A stretch of DNA of 64,000 nt from Empedobacter falsenii (GCF_013488205.1 NZ_CP040908.1:310001-374000); one strand, 5' to 3'. Shown: positions 43,240 to 53,004, numbered from the stretch's first letter. The notes: generated by a model from the letters alone, not told the origin. Translations and numbers: made by a program.

Positions 43240-44640
43240 ATGAAACAACTAAATTATACAAAAAGAGAATTCCTAAAACTGCTTGGTACAGGTAGTTTAG
43301 GAATTTTTTTTATGTCTTTTTATTCGTTTGATGATTTTTTGGATGATGATTTAATAATCTTGACAAAAGATGATGCAAAATATGATCAATACCGAAAATC
43401 ATTCAACAAAAGAATTGAGAAATTCCCGAAGATTATAGCAGTTTGTAAATCGGAAACTGGAATTAAAAAAGCAATTGCATTAGCAAACGAAAAGAAACTA
43501 AAAATTGCCATTCGAAGTGGAGGACATAGTTTTGAAGGTTTTTCGAATGTTGATAATGGATTGTTGATTCACCTTGGATTGATGAACAAAATTACGTGGT
43601 TGCAAGAGAATAAAGTGAAATTACAACCAGCTTGTTTGTTGCAAGAGATTTATGCGAATTTTTTACCTAAGAAAAGAATTATTCCAGCTGGTTCGTGTGG
43701 AACTGTCGCTATTGGAGGTTTGACTTTGGGCGGTGGCTATGGTTTTTTTAGTCGGAAATATGGTTTGACCTGTGATAATTTGCTTCGTGTAAAAATGATC
43801 GATTACAAAGGAAATACAATTGATTCTGATAAAGATCCAGATTTACTTTGGGCGTGTAAAGGCGGAGGAAATGGAAATTTTGGAGTTGTGACGGAATTAC
43901 ATTTCAAAACTTATCCTGCGCCACAATCTTTCAGTGGATATCGCATGAAGTTTAATAATTTGACTTCTGATAAATTTGTCAAATTGATTCGGATTTGGTT
44001 CCAAACAACGGAAAAGTTACCGAACGAAGCTTTTTCTGCTTTTGTGTTGAATGGAAAATTTTTAACGATTTTATTTACCAATTTTGCAGCAAATCAAACA
44101 GATTTTGAGAAAACATTTTCGAGTTTAATTCCTCTAGCGAATGATTACAAACCGATGAAAAATAGAAATCTGGCTGCTGCACTCAAAAATTATTATGGCG
44201 TAACAGAACCAATTTATTTCAAAAATTCTTCGGCTGGTTTGTACACAGGAATTGAAGATATAGAAAAAGGTTTGGAAGATATTTTTGCAAAAGTTGTTGC
44301 TTCTAAAGGAATGATTTATCAGATCAATACTTTGGGAGGAAGAATCAATGAAGTCAAAGCTTCAGATTCTGCTTATCCACATCGTGATATTAATTATTTG
44401 AGCGAATTACAAGCATATTGGGATTTGCCTTCGCAAGAAGAAAAGTTAACAAAATCATTTGAAGAAGTGCAACAATTATTAAGAAATCTTGGAAATGTAA
44501 AACAGTACCGAAATTATCCAGATATCAATTTTCCTGATGCAAATAATGCTTATTTCGGAAATAATTTGGTTCGTTTGCAAAAGTTGAAAAAGAAATATGA
44601 TCCAAATAATTTGTTTGATTATCCACAAGTGATTAAATAA
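43240..44640 (+). CDS. FAD-linked oxidoreductase, berberine-bridge type
   Basis: 466 residues. The N-terminus has a Tat-like motif (TKREFLKLLGTGSLG), but with Lys-Arg in place of Arg-Arg, then a hydrophobic stretch, so export is likely but its route is uncertain. The PCMH FAD domain contains RSGGHSFEGFS with His96 and PAGSCGTVAIGG with Cys153, the two positions that hold FAD by dual covalent bonds in berberine-bridge enzymes. The BBE C-terminal motif is YFGNNLVRLQKLKKKYDPNN. Substrates in this family are alcohols, sugars or oligosaccharides. No sugar operon is adjacent, so the substrate is not assigned. The start lies 29 bases after mltG. Confidence 0.87.
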   Translation: MKQLNYTKREFLKLLGTGSLGIFFMSFYSFDDFLDDDLIILTKDDAKYDQYRKSFNKRIEKFPKIIAVCKSETGIKKAIALANEKKLKIAIRSGGHSFEGFSNVDNGLLIHLGLMNKITWLQENKVKLQPACLLQEIYANFLPKKRIIPAGSCGTVAIGGLTLGGGYGFFSRKYGLTCDNLLRVKMIDYKGNTIDSDKDPDLLWACKGGGNGNFGVVTELHFKTYPAPQSFSGYRMKFNNLTSDKFVKLIRIWFQTTEKLPNEAFSAFVLNGKFLTILFTNFAANQTDFEKTFSSLIPLANDYKPMKNRNLAAALKNYYGVTEPIYFKNSSAGLYTGIEDIEKGLEDIFAKVVASKGMIYQINTLGGRINEVKASDSAYPHRDINYLSELQAYWDLPSQEEKLTKSFEEVQQLLRNLGNVKQYRNYPDINFPDANNAYFGNNLVRLQKLKKKYDPNNLFDYPQVIK

Positions 44641-44674
44641 AAAAACTCCTGAAAATTATTTTTCAGGAGTTTTT
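44641..44674. terminator. Bidirectional terminator between convergent genes
   Basis: AAAAACTCCTGAAAA / TTTTCAGGAGTTTTT 15-base arms, TTAT loop, with A-run and T-run. It serves the flavoenzyme gene (+) and the transglutaminase-like gene (-). Confidence 0.9.
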
Positions 44675-44680
44675 GATTGA

Positions 44681-46702
44681 TTATTTGAAAGCTTTTTTCA
44701 TCTTAAATTTTAGCATATTCATTAATCCTGATTCGATAATATCAATACCTAAACCGTAATTACTATCTGCAATTGTGTAATGATTATTTCGGAATTCCTC
44801 GAAATTTTCCATCGTAATTTCATGATTTGTCGAAGGATTGTATTCAATGTAAGCACTTCCTCCACTTGCTGTAATTTTCTTTCTACTTGAGTAGGTGAAA
44901 TATTTATCATTAATCGTCGATTCTTGAATCGTATACTTTTCTTTTGTATCAATTTTTTGATCGGTTGATAAGTTGATTTCATACTTTTCACTATCGAAAT
45001 TATGCCAAAAACTTGCGTCTTCGTGAATAAAATCTCTCACATTATTCTTCGGGATATTTCGATCAAAGAACATCAAGAAGCGTTCATTTGTCACTTTATC
45101 TTTAAAATATGGATTCTCGATTCGTGCTTTATATTTTATCGTTAATTCGTTCAGCTTTTTATCATCCGAAACAATTTCAATAGAAGTGTCTTTAAAAATT
45201 TCTCTCAAATCCATTTCAGGGCGATCTGCACTATAATTTAACGCATAATAAAAGAAACTATTCCAACTATCAATAATTTCTCGCTTGTTGGTATTCTTGA
45301 AATATCGGCGCATATTATTTGCACGATTGTAACGATAAATCGATTCAGATTCTAAATAACCTTCGTTTCCTTTTGCCGCTACACTGACTTTTTCATCTAT
45401 ACAAAACTTAGGAAATTTGTAAGGTTCGCGAATTTGTAAGGTCTGATTTGGTTTAATTTCTAAATAATGCGCAAAATAAATAAAGCTTCTATTTTCTAAG
45501 TAACCATACTCATTACGCATTGTTGCATCAACGTAATATGTCTCATTATTATGTTTCACTTTTACAATCACATGATTGAAAGCCAACAACGATGGGAGAT
45601 AATATTTGAAATAGAAATCAGTATTATAATTCAGTAAAATGATTGAAGATTCTAATCCTAGATAATCAAAAATAACTTTCAATAAAATAGATTTTGCCTT
45701 GCAATCTCCTTGTTTATTCGCATAAGTTACTTCTGCTTCTTGAGGTTTGTGACCGCTCATTTCATCAGCATTGTAGATATAATAAATATGGTTTTGAACA
45801 TATTCTATCGCATATTCAATTTTATCTTCGATGTCAGAAAATTCATTTAATTTCTCAATCAGATTTGGTGCGAAACTTTCAAGATTTGCTTTGTTAAGCA
45901 CTTCTTCGTAATAAGGCGAAATAAAGTTTGAAAGCTTTTCCCAGGTGCTTTTTGTTGCAAAATCGATGTAAGGAAAAATCTCGCGATTTGGATCTGTTGG
46001 ATTAAGATAATTTACTAACTCAAAAACGAAAGAACCGCCAGAAGGAATTGTTCCTGTTTCTGCTTCGATTACATTTCCATTTTCGTCACGGAAGAAGTTT
46101 TTCTTGTAAACAAATTCATCATCACGCTCATTGATTAATTCGAACGTATAATTTCCATATGCCCAATACGAATCAGGGCTAACCCATAAATAACGGCTGT
46201 ATTCTTTGCGGACAAAATCTTTGTCAGTAAATATTTTTTCTCTTGCATCTTCCAATACAAGAATATCATATAAACGCAAATCTTTGATCGAAATATTAAT
46301 TTTTTTGCTTTTGTTGATTACGCCAGAACCGCTATCATTTTCGTTATCCAAAACTTTTATAGTGATATCTGCTAATTTATTAATTAATTCTCCATCACGA
46401 ATCACAGAAATTCTATGAATCAAATAAATTTCGTTTTCTTCGACAATTGTATCGAATGTAGAAGCTTTTTCTAAATTTGCAGGATCAGTTAAGGTGTAAG
46501 ACATGTTAACATACTCGATATGTTTTTCACGTGTTACATAAAATTTTTTGTCCAAAAAGTAACAATAATCTCGTCCTTCATCTAAAATATTTTTCGAGAA
46601 ATCAGTTTCTTTAGAAAGTTCAATAATTTGTTCGTCTGTTAAACTCTTTGTCCAATTTTCTGGTTGAATAATTTTATAAATTTCGGTAGTATGGTTTTCC
46701 AT
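44681..46702 (-). CDS. DUF3857/transglutaminase-like protein without signal peptide
   Basis: 673 residues. The N-terminal part (~50-260) resembles DUF3857 beta domains. The transglutaminase-like core (~300-400) has QGDCKAKSILLK with Cys334, FNHVIVKV with His377 and YVDATMR with Asp392, a complete Cys-His-Asp triad. A C-terminal beta region (~480-620) resembles DUF3858. Family members are normally exported, but this one starts MENHTTEIYKI with no signal peptide, so the cell location is unclear. It could act as a peptidase or amidase; the substrate is unknown. The gene diverges from none of its neighbours and ends at the bidirectional terminator. Confidence 0.8.
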   Translation of the reverse strand: MENHTTEIYKIIQPENWTKSLTDEQIIELSKETDFSKNILDEGRDYCYFLDKKFYVTREKHIEYVNMSYTLTDPANLEKASTFDTIVEENEIYLIHRISVIRDGELINKLADITIKVLDNENDSGSGVINKSKKINISIKDLRLYDILVLEDAREKIFTDKDFVRKEYSRYLWVSPDSYWAYGNYTFELINERDDEFVYKKNFFRDENGNVIEAETGTIPSGGSFVFELVNYLNPTDPNREIFPYIDFATKSTWEKLSNFISPYYEEVLNKANLESFAPNLIEKLNEFSDIEDKIEYAIEYVQNHIYYIYNADEMSGHKPQEAEVTYANKQGDCKAKSILLKVIFDYLGLESSIILLNYNTDFYFKYYLPSLLAFNHVIVKVKHNNETYYVDATMRNEYGYLENRSFIYFAHYLEIKPNQTLQIREPYKFPKFCIDEKVSVAAKGNEGYLESESIYRYNRANNMRRYFKNTNKREIIDSWNSFFYYALNYSADRPEMDLREIFKDTSIEIVSDDKKLNELTIKYKARIENPYFKDKVTNERFLMFFDRNIPKNNVRDFIHEDASFWHNFDSEKYEINLSTDQKIDTKEKYTIQESTINDKYFTYSSRKKITASGGSAYIEYNPSTNHEITMENFEEFRNNHYTIADSNYGLGIDIIESGLMNMLKFKMKKAFK

Positions 46703-46753
46703 CTATTTATTTTTAGTTGATTAGATTAAAAGTACAAAAATTATTTATAAAAA

Positions 46754-46778
46754 AACGCGTCTACTTTGTAGACGCGTT
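46754..46778 (-). terminator. Terminator of the TonB-type barrel gene
   Basis: AACGCGTCTAC / GTAGACGCGTT perfect 11-base arms with TTT loop; on the minus strand it is followed by a U-run (A-run at 46749-46755 on the plus strand). Confidence 0.85.
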
Positions 46779-46795
46779 CAGATAAATTTTATGAT

Positions 46796-49543
46796 TTAGA
46801 ACTTATATCGTAAACTCACGATAAAATATCTTCCCAAAACATTTTTAGTTGTAGTTTCAATATAGTTATTACTAAATCCATTCGAAACAATTACGTTGTT
46901 TCCTAATAAGTTTCCACCTGTAAGAGTTAAATAAGTTTTCTTCGCAATATTATATCGTGCAGAAGCATTCCACTCTTTTGCTGTGTTTATTTCTACTCCA
47001 TCACGGTATTGTAAACGATAAGAGAAATCGGTCTGAATTAATAATTTACTTGTAGCGGACCAAGCGGCTTCCCCATATGGACGCCAGTTCGTAAATTTCT
47101 GTTCAGATAATGATTGATATTTACTAAGGTTTAAATTAACCCCAGCCTTCAATTCAAATTTCTTTTTGAATGTAAATGAGTTCTCTAAATTATAAGTTTG
47201 ATTAAAACTTTTATTGTTAACATCCTTCAAATCATCATTTTTAACAACTCCATTTTCATATTCAATATTTCGTGTAATGGTATAATAATTAGAAGTAGAA
47301 ATATTTCCTGTTAATCGTGCATTGTACCATTTAGCAAAACGTTTTCCAATCATGAAATATCCTGAATAAGTTTCTTGGTTACTACCAGAATTAATCAAGG
47401 TATTGAACTGATAGTTATTTACAATTGTATCGTTTCCAGAGATGATAAAATCACGGTTTAAAACAGATTGTGTTTGTATACTTTTTTCTTGTAACGTATA
47501 ACTCAAATTCGCAAAAATATTAAAGAATGTGAACGAGTTAAAATGACTAAAATTAAGACTTGCTGTATGTGTCAAAGCTTGTCTTAAGTTTCTATTTCCA
47601 TAGAAAATCGATTGATAACTTTGAATGGTATACGAGTCATTAAAATCTTTTGTGTACGGATAGCTATAGTTTTGTGTATAACTTGCGCGAACATTTGTTG
47701 CATTGTTGAACTTGTATTGCAAATTCAGGTGAGGTAAAAATTTCGTTTCCGAACGATTTAGTTTTTCACCATCTTGGTATTTCGATTTTTCATTAAAGAA
47801 TGAAACTCCAGCTCCCGCATCTACTTGAAAGTTTCCTAGTTTCTTTGTCAACGTTACATCAGCAAAGGTCTCGTTGTAATCTAAATCTGTATTACTAATT
47901 AATGAATTATCATTCATTAATTTTTGAAAATCATAGATTTTATTCTCAAAATCTTGCGTACTAAAATTTGTTCCAACTTTTACTTTAAGGTTAGATGTAT
48001 TTGTCAACAAGTGATTGTAGATTCCATATAATTGAACAGTATTCAAAACAAAGTTTTGATCTTGATTGATATTATATTGATTATTTACTTGAGATAAATT
48101 TTTGAACAAATTAAAAGATGAGAACGGATTTGCTGTTGATAAAACATTGTAATCTGGCGTATCTTTTTGATATTGATGACGGAAATATAAACCAACATTA
48201 TCATCGCGTCCAACTTTACGGATGTAAGATAAAGTTTGTGATAAAGAGTAATTCTTCTGTTCAGAATTTACATTTCTAAAGCTATTTTTTTGATCGTTAT
48301 AATAGCTATCAACCAATTGCTCGTTTTCGCTATCCAAATAATTAAAATTTAAGCGATATTTAATTTGTCCTTTATCATTCGGATTATAATCTAAACGCAA
48401 ACGCGACATTCCCATCAAAATATTGCTCTTATTTTGTTCCTGATCGACGGTTGTATAAGGTGTTTCGATGTTATTATAATAACGTTCTGATTTAGAATTG
48501 TAACGAATATTATTGGTGTTAAGTAAACCAAAACCAGAGATTTTTAATTTCTTATTTGGTTCAACACCAAAATGCACAGCACCATTATAGGTATTCATAC
48601 TCGGCGCATCATTTTTTGTCATCAGGTTTAGATTGTTCGAATTTCCTCTTAATGAATAAATACTTCCTTCAGAATTAAATTCAGAATATCCACCAAAGAA
48701 GCTCATATAATCATCTTGATCAAAAACTTGTTTTCCGAATGTATTAAAATCATTGATTAAAGTTCCGTCCGTTTTTTCTGAGAAATAGAAAATTTTTGCT
48801 TGCGCATCTGTATGTTTGTCCGCATCTCCACCTAACGTCACATTACCAAATGCAAGACGTTTCATATCATCTTTTAGTTCGATGTTTAACGAGAATTGTT
48901 CGTCATCTTCTTGTAATGAAGAAGCAAAAGGATTTGATTTGAACTTTGTATTTAATTGAATTTTAGAAACCGCATCCGAAGGTAAATTTTTGTTCAATAA
49001 TTTTTCGTTACCACCCAAAACTTCACGTCCACCAACTGTTACTTGCGACATAGGTTTACCTTTGTACATTACCTTTCCATTTTGAACTTCAATTCCAGGT
49101 AATTTTTTAAGAATATCTTCTAATGTTTCCTCATTTCCAACTTTGAAAGAATCTGCATCAAACTCAATTGTATCACCTTTTACTTTGATTGCTTGTTGAG
49201 CTTTTACAATTGTTTCTTTTAAAGAAATTTCTTTTCCTTGTTTAAGCTTTATTTTTTTGTTGACATTTTCAGTCAAATCAACATTTTCTACATATGTTTC
49301 GTAACCAGCTTGCTCAATTTCGATATCATATTTTTGTCCACATGGCAATTTGAATTCAAATTCACCCATGTTACTTGTAAAAACAAAACCTTTTCCTTCG
49401 TTTTTACTATCAAAAATAGAGACAGAAGCATCTGTAACAGGAATTCCAGCATCATTTGCAACAGATCCTTTCAATTTACATTCTTGTGCAAATGAGATTT
49501 GAGCAGCAGAAGTAAATAAAATTAGATAGAGTAATTTCTTCAT
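46796..49543 (-). CDS. TonB-dependent receptor-like outer-membrane beta-barrel protein
   Basis: 915 residues. The signal peptide (~1-20) ends ISFAQ. A carboxypeptidase-regulatory-like domain follows (~22-100, SVANDAGIPVTDASVSIFD), then a plug domain with LEDILKKLPGIEVQNGKVMYKGKP (~140-165). The remainder is a 22-strand-type barrel of the outer-membrane beta-barrel family 3 type, ending in the BAM-recognition strand SLRYKF. Such proteins usually import ligands, but some lack a TonB box and none is obvious here. It lies downstream of three GLPGLI genes on the same strand, a common association of that family. The ligand is unknown. An 11-base inverted repeat separates it from the nearest GLPGLI gene. 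Confidence 0.85.
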   Translation of the reverse strand: MKKLLYLILFTSAAQISFAQECKLKGSVANDAGIPVTDASVSIFDSKNEGKGFVFTSNMGEFEFKLPCGQKYDIEIEQAGYETYVENVDLTENVNKKIKLKQGKEISLKETIVKAQQAIKVKGDTIEFDADSFKVGNEETLEDILKKLPGIEVQNGKVMYKGKPMSQVTVGGREVLGGNEKLLNKNLPSDAVSKIQLNTKFKSNPFASSLQEDDEQFSLNIELKDDMKRLAFGNVTLGGDADKHTDAQAKIFYFSEKTDGTLINDFNTFGKQVFDQDDYMSFFGGYSEFNSEGSIYSLRGNSNNLNLMTKNDAPSMNTYNGAVHFGVEPNKKLKISGFGLLNTNNIRYNSKSERYYNNIETPYTTVDQEQNKSNILMGMSRLRLDYNPNDKGQIKYRLNFNYLDSENEQLVDSYYNDQKNSFRNVNSEQKNYSLSQTLSYIRKVGRDDNVGLYFRHQYQKDTPDYNVLSTANPFSSFNLFKNLSQVNNQYNINQDQNFVLNTVQLYGIYNHLLTNTSNLKVKVGTNFSTQDFENKIYDFQKLMNDNSLISNTDLDYNETFADVTLTKKLGNFQVDAGAGVSFFNEKSKYQDGEKLNRSETKFLPHLNLQYKFNNATNVRASYTQNYSYPYTKDFNDSYTIQSYQSIFYGNRNLRQALTHTASLNFSHFNSFTFFNIFANLSYTLQEKSIQTQSVLNRDFIISGNDTIVNNYQFNTLINSGSNQETYSGYFMIGKRFAKWYNARLTGNISTSNYYTITRNIEYENGVVKNDDLKDVNNKSFNQTYNLENSFTFKKKFELKAGVNLNLSKYQSLSEQKFTNWRPYGEAAWSATSKLLIQTDFSYRLQYRDGVEINTAKEWNASARYNIAKKTYLTLTGGNLLGNNVIVSNGFSNNYIETTTKNVLGRYFIVSLRYKF

Positions 49544-49582
49544 ATGTATTTTTTAGTTGATGACTCAAAATAGAGTTTTTTG

Positions 49583-49621
49583 TAAAACACATCTATTTAT
49601 GTGTTAGAAACAGATGTGTTT
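49583..49621. repeat. Inverted repeat between GLPGLI and TonB-type genes
   Basis: AAAACACATCT / AGATGTGTTTT perfect 11-base arms, 17-base loop. The minus-strand 3' arm ends in UUUU, so it could be a weak terminator for the GLPGLI gene at 49640. Confidence 0.45.
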
Positions 49622-49639
49622 TATATTTTGTTTAATGAA

Positions 49640-50416
49640 TTATTGGGTGTCTACACCGCTATTCATCATTTCTTTCATCTTTTTCTGCATATCTTCCATA
49701 ATTTTCATGAATTGATTATGCGTTACAGTTTCACCTTTTGTAGGAATGTTAACTTTTAATTCTTTATCCGAAAGTTTTAATTCTTTTAATGTGAAAATCA
49801 TTGTTGTTCCTTGGTAATCAAATTGAGCTTTTACAATTAAACCAGGTAAGCCAGCTAAAGAAGTTGGTCCATCTTTTATTGGAATTTCTGGAGCAAACCA
49901 AGCCGTTACAGGAATAGAATCCATCATAACACCTTCTGCTTTTGTTGCTTTATATCCAGCAATATCAGTTTTCTCACGAGAAATTTTCCATTTGTAATCA
50001 GGAATTTGATCTTTAATCAAATATTGTTTTGTCCCCATATCAACTTCTTTGTAATACAAATTTGGAGTTACAGTAAAGTCTTTATAAGTTGGTTTATTAT
50101 CGAAAGTTGCCATTTGTTGGGCAATCATTCCTCCTTGAGATTGAGCATTTCCTACTTTTTGTTCTAATACAAAAGTTGATTGTTTTGAATTACTTTTTAA
50201 GAAATAATTCATGAAAACACCCGCATCAATTTCAGCTTTTAACATTGGGCCAACTTGTGAACGATATTGTTGAGGAACTTGTGCCATTGTTTTGTCATAA
50301 TCCAATTTCATTTCGCAAACATAAGTTGCATCGATATTTTGTGTTTTATTGTCTTGTGCGATAGAAACTGTAGTTGTGATAATTCCTAAGGCAAATGTTA
50401 AGATTGCTTTTTTCAT
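49640..50416 (-). CDS. GLPGLI family protein
   Basis: 258 residues. The signal peptide (~1-20) ends SIAQ. The signature GPTSLAGLPGLIVKA lies at ~188-202, and the N-terminal half has the family's Tyr/Val-rich strands (TYVCEMKLDY). The C-terminus ends SGVDTQ. GLPGLI proteins are exported Bacteroidota proteins of unknown function, often present in several copies beside TonB-type barrels. This copy is closest to the barrel gene and lies 96 bases from it. It is one of three in the cluster and the least similar to the other two. Confidence 0.88.
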   Translation of the reverse strand: MKKAILTFALGIITTTVSIAQDNKTQNIDATYVCEMKLDYDKTMAQVPQQYRSQVGPMLKAEIDAGVFMNYFLKSNSKQSTFVLEQKVGNAQSQGGMIAQQMATFDNKPTYKDFTVTPNLYYKEVDMGTKQYLIKDQIPDYKWKISREKTDIAGYKATKAEGVMMDSIPVTAWFAPEIPIKDGPTSLAGLPGLIVKAQFDYQGTTMIFTLKELKLSDKELKVNIPTKGETVTHNQFMKIMEDMQKKMKEMMNSGVDTQ

Positions 50417-50492
50417 AATTGTTGTATTTGTCTAATTAGTCTGCTTTTGTAGATTAATGTTACAGATGTTTTTTGAATTTATTCTAAAAAAT

Positions 50493-50534
50493 AAAATGTC
50501 ATTCAAAAAGTTAAGGATTTTCAAATGACATTTT
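50493..50534 (-). terminator. Terminator of pncA
   Basis: AAAATGTCATT / AATGACATTTT 11-base arms; on the minus strand a U-rich tract follows the stem. It lies 23 bases beyond the pncA stop. Confidence 0.7.
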
Positions 50535-50556
50535 TATCTAGCAATTTATTATTTTT

Positions 50557-51159
50557 TTATAATAAATACGTCGAGACATTTCCACCTTTTTTGATAAAAT
50601 CTTCTTTCAATTCATCAAAAAGTTCTTGGTTAATAGCCTTTGTTGTTCCTTCTAAAATATATGTTGTATATCCCAATGCTAAAGCATCTTTTGCTGTATA
50701 ATACACACAATAATCTGCTGCTAAACCGCATATGTATACACTTGTTACATTATGATCTTTCAAAAATCCATTTAGCCCTGTTGGATTCTTTTTATTCACA
50801 TCAAAAAAAGCACTATACGAATCAACTTCTGGATTCATACCTTTTCGGATGATTGCACTTATTTTATTTTGCTTGATATCTTTGTGTATTTCAGCTCCTT
50901 TAGTGCCTTGTACACAATGATCTAGCCATAAAACTTGACGATTTCCACCTAATTCGATTACATCAAAAGGTTGTTTATCTGTGTGTTGAGAAGCAAAACT
51001 TTTGTGATTTGCTGGATGCCAATCTTGCGTTGCCACAACAACATCATACTTTTCTTGCAATTTGTTTATGCGTTCGATAATTTTATCTCCATCATTCACA
51101 GCCAACGAACCTCCTGGTAAAAAATCGTACTGCATATCTACGATGATTAAAGCTTTCAT
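50557..51159 (-). CDS. pncA: Nicotinamidase
   Basis: 200 residues. It hydrolyses nicotinamide to nicotinate for NAD salvage in the cytosol. The catalytic triad is Asp8 (IIVDMQYDFLPGG), Lys106 (IRKGMNPEVDSYSAF) and Cys151 (AADYCVYYTAKDA). The metal site is Asp46, His48 (TQDWHPA) and His81 (LDHCVQG). The length fits the PncA family. It is inserted among the GLPGLI genes on the same strand with its own terminator, so a functional link to them is not implied. Confidence 0.94.
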   Translation of the reverse strand: MKALIIVDMQYDFLPGGSLAVNDGDKIIERINKLQEKYDVVVATQDWHPANHKSFASQHTDKQPFDVIELGGNRQVLWLDHCVQGTKGAEIHKDIKQNKISAIIRKGMNPEVDSYSAFFDVNKKNPTGLNGFLKDHNVTSVYICGLAADYCVYYTAKDALALGYTTYILEGTTKAINQELFDELKEDFIKKGGNVSTYLL

Positions 51160-51257
51160 AGTATTTTATTTCTTAAGATTAATTTAGAATTAAATATAAG
51201 TTTTATAATATGAAATTGAACCAATTTTTATGAAAATTAATCGAATTTTAAGAAACC

Positions 51258-52043
51258 TTAATCTCGTTTATTTACGCCAGAATTTCTCATTTCTTCGAAA
51301 CGTGAGCGTTGTTCTTGCATCAATTTATCAAATTCTGTTTGCGAAATAGCACCTTTATCTTTTGGTTTTTCGATTGGTTTTGTATTTGTTGATGTTTTGA
51401 TATCTGTCAAAGAAATAATTTTAGAACCTTTAAACATTCCTCTGTTAATCTCTGTTTGTACTTCTGCGATTAAACCTGGTAATCCCCAATAATTTTCTGG
51501 ACCAGTTTTATATTTCAACGTTGGAATGTACCAAACTGTTGTTTGAACACTATCAATAATAGCAGTTGCTTTTTTGGCTTCGTTGCCTAAAATTGTTTTC
51601 GTTTCGCGTGTTAATTTCCAATCAAAATTTTGCAAAGAATCTTTCACAACATAACTTTTCCCCATCATGTTTTGCTCTTTTAAAAGCAAATGATTTGTAC
51701 TATTTTTATAAATATTATCTCCATTCATCGACATCATTCGCATCCCGCCACCACGTGGACCTCGTAATCCTTGACTTTGATCATTTGATATTTTTTCAAC
51801 CATTTTATACAAGGATTCGTCTCCCAAAATAGTCAACTTAGCTTCTTGCGGCTCTTGAATGTTTTTCTTGAATTGCTCTTGCATTTCTTTTGGCATCGTA
51901 CGTCCATTACCACCACTAGGAGGTTGAAACGTAAAATCGTCTGGTAAAATGATACGTGTTGTGTACGAAACTTCTACTTTTTCTTGTTGCGCAAAGGCCG
52001 AAAAACTAAATAGTAAAACAAAAACTGAAATTATTTTTTTCAT
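51258..52043 (-). CDS. GLPGLI family protein
   Basis: 261 residues. The signal peptide (~1-18) ends AFAQ. The family signature is GPENYWGLPGLIAEV near 185. The C-terminal KPKDKGAISQTEFDKLMQEQ resembles the tail of the next copy (52115-52897), which has KPIEKPKDKNTITNEEYKAL, so these two are recent paralogues. A Gly/Arg/Met-rich stretch (LRGPRGGGMRMMSM) lies near 90-110. Function is unknown; export to the envelope is expected. It is separated from the next copy by 71 bases without a terminator, so the two are probably co-transcribed. Confidence 0.88.
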   Translation of the reverse strand: MKKIISVFVLLFSFSAFAQQEKVEVSYTTRIILPDDFTFQPPSGGNGRTMPKEMQEQFKKNIQEPQEAKLTILGDESLYKMVEKISNDQSQGLRGPRGGGMRMMSMNGDNIYKNSTNHLLLKEQNMMGKSYVVKDSLQNFDWKLTRETKTILGNEAKKATAIIDSVQTTVWYIPTLKYKTGPENYWGLPGLIAEVQTEINRGMFKGSKIISLTDIKTSTNTKPIEKPKDKGAISQTEFDKLMQEQRSRFEEMRNSGVNKRD

Positions 52044-52114
52044 TTTAAATGTGCTTATAGTTCTTAGACAAGAAATTGTATGAAATGTTTAACGATTGAT
52101 AAAAAATATTTTCT

Positions 52115-52897
52115 TTAATCCTTACTCACACCTTCAGAACTCATCTGTTTTAATCTTTCCATGGCTTTTGCACTCAACGCTTTATATTCTTCGTTGGTGA
52201 TTGTATTCTTATCTTTTGGTTTTTCGATTGGTTTGAGGTTTGGGATTTCTTTGACTTCTGTTGCGCGAATAATACTGCTTTCTATTCCTTTATTTTTTGA
52301 ATTTTTGATTTCTACTTCTAATATCAACCCGGGTAAACCATTGTAAACTCCAGGTCCATCTTTTATCGCAATACTTGGAGTATACCATGCAGTTACAGTT
52401 GTTGTGCTATCCACAATTGCGATTGCTTTTTTGACATCAAAACCAATTAATTTCTTTGTTTCGCGTGTCAATTGCCATTTGTATTCAGTTAATTTATCTT
52501 TTATTGTATAAGTTTTGTCAAATGATTTTACACTTTTCAAATATTCTTTTGTATTCAAATTCTTGAACAACCCATTTCCTGAATCTCCAAAACTCATCGA
52601 AACTCTCATTCCGTTTCCTCCTTGTTGATTATCTATTTTTTCAACTTTATTGTAAGACGATTCGTTTTCATTGATTGTTAAGATAAAATCTTTTGGTTCT
52701 TGCATATTCTTAATCATGTCATTGTAGACATCAGTCGGAATTTGGCTTTCTTTACCATTTGTAGAAAATTTTACAGAACCTTTAAATTCTTCTGCATTTA
52801 CTTTTACAATTTCTTGATAATTCACTTCAAGTTTTTGTGCAAAAGACGAAGTTGTAAGTAGAACGCAATAAGTAAATAATGTAAATAATTTTTTCAT
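52115..52897 (-). CDS. GLPGLI family protein
   Basis: 260 residues. The signal peptide (~1-20) ends SFAQ. The signature GPGVYNGLPGLILEV is near 180. The C-terminal tail (KPKDKNTITNEEYKAL, then MKSEGV-like QMSSEGVSKD) matches the neighbouring copy at 51258. It is the first gene on the minus strand in this GLPGLI group and so probably the promoter-proximal one, although no -7 box with an exact match was found upstream. Confidence 0.88.
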   Translation of the reverse strand: MKKLFTLFTYCVLLTTSSFAQKLEVNYQEIVKVNAEEFKGSVKFSTNGKESQIPTDVYNDMIKNMQEPKDFILTINENESSYNKVEKIDNQQGGNGMRVSMSFGDSGNGLFKNLNTKEYLKSVKSFDKTYTIKDKLTEYKWQLTRETKKLIGFDVKKAIAIVDSTTTVTAWYTPSIAIKDGPGVYNGLPGLILEVEIKNSKNKGIESSIIRATEVKEIPNLKPIEKPKDKNTITNEEYKALSAKAMERLKQMSSEGVSKD

Positions 52898-53004
52898 TGT
52901 AGTTTGATTTGTTGTACAATGATAGTAATATTTTTATATTCTACAATAATAGAATTAAAAAAATTATAGAAATTTTAAGAAATGATTTAATATTTGAAGA
53001 CAGA

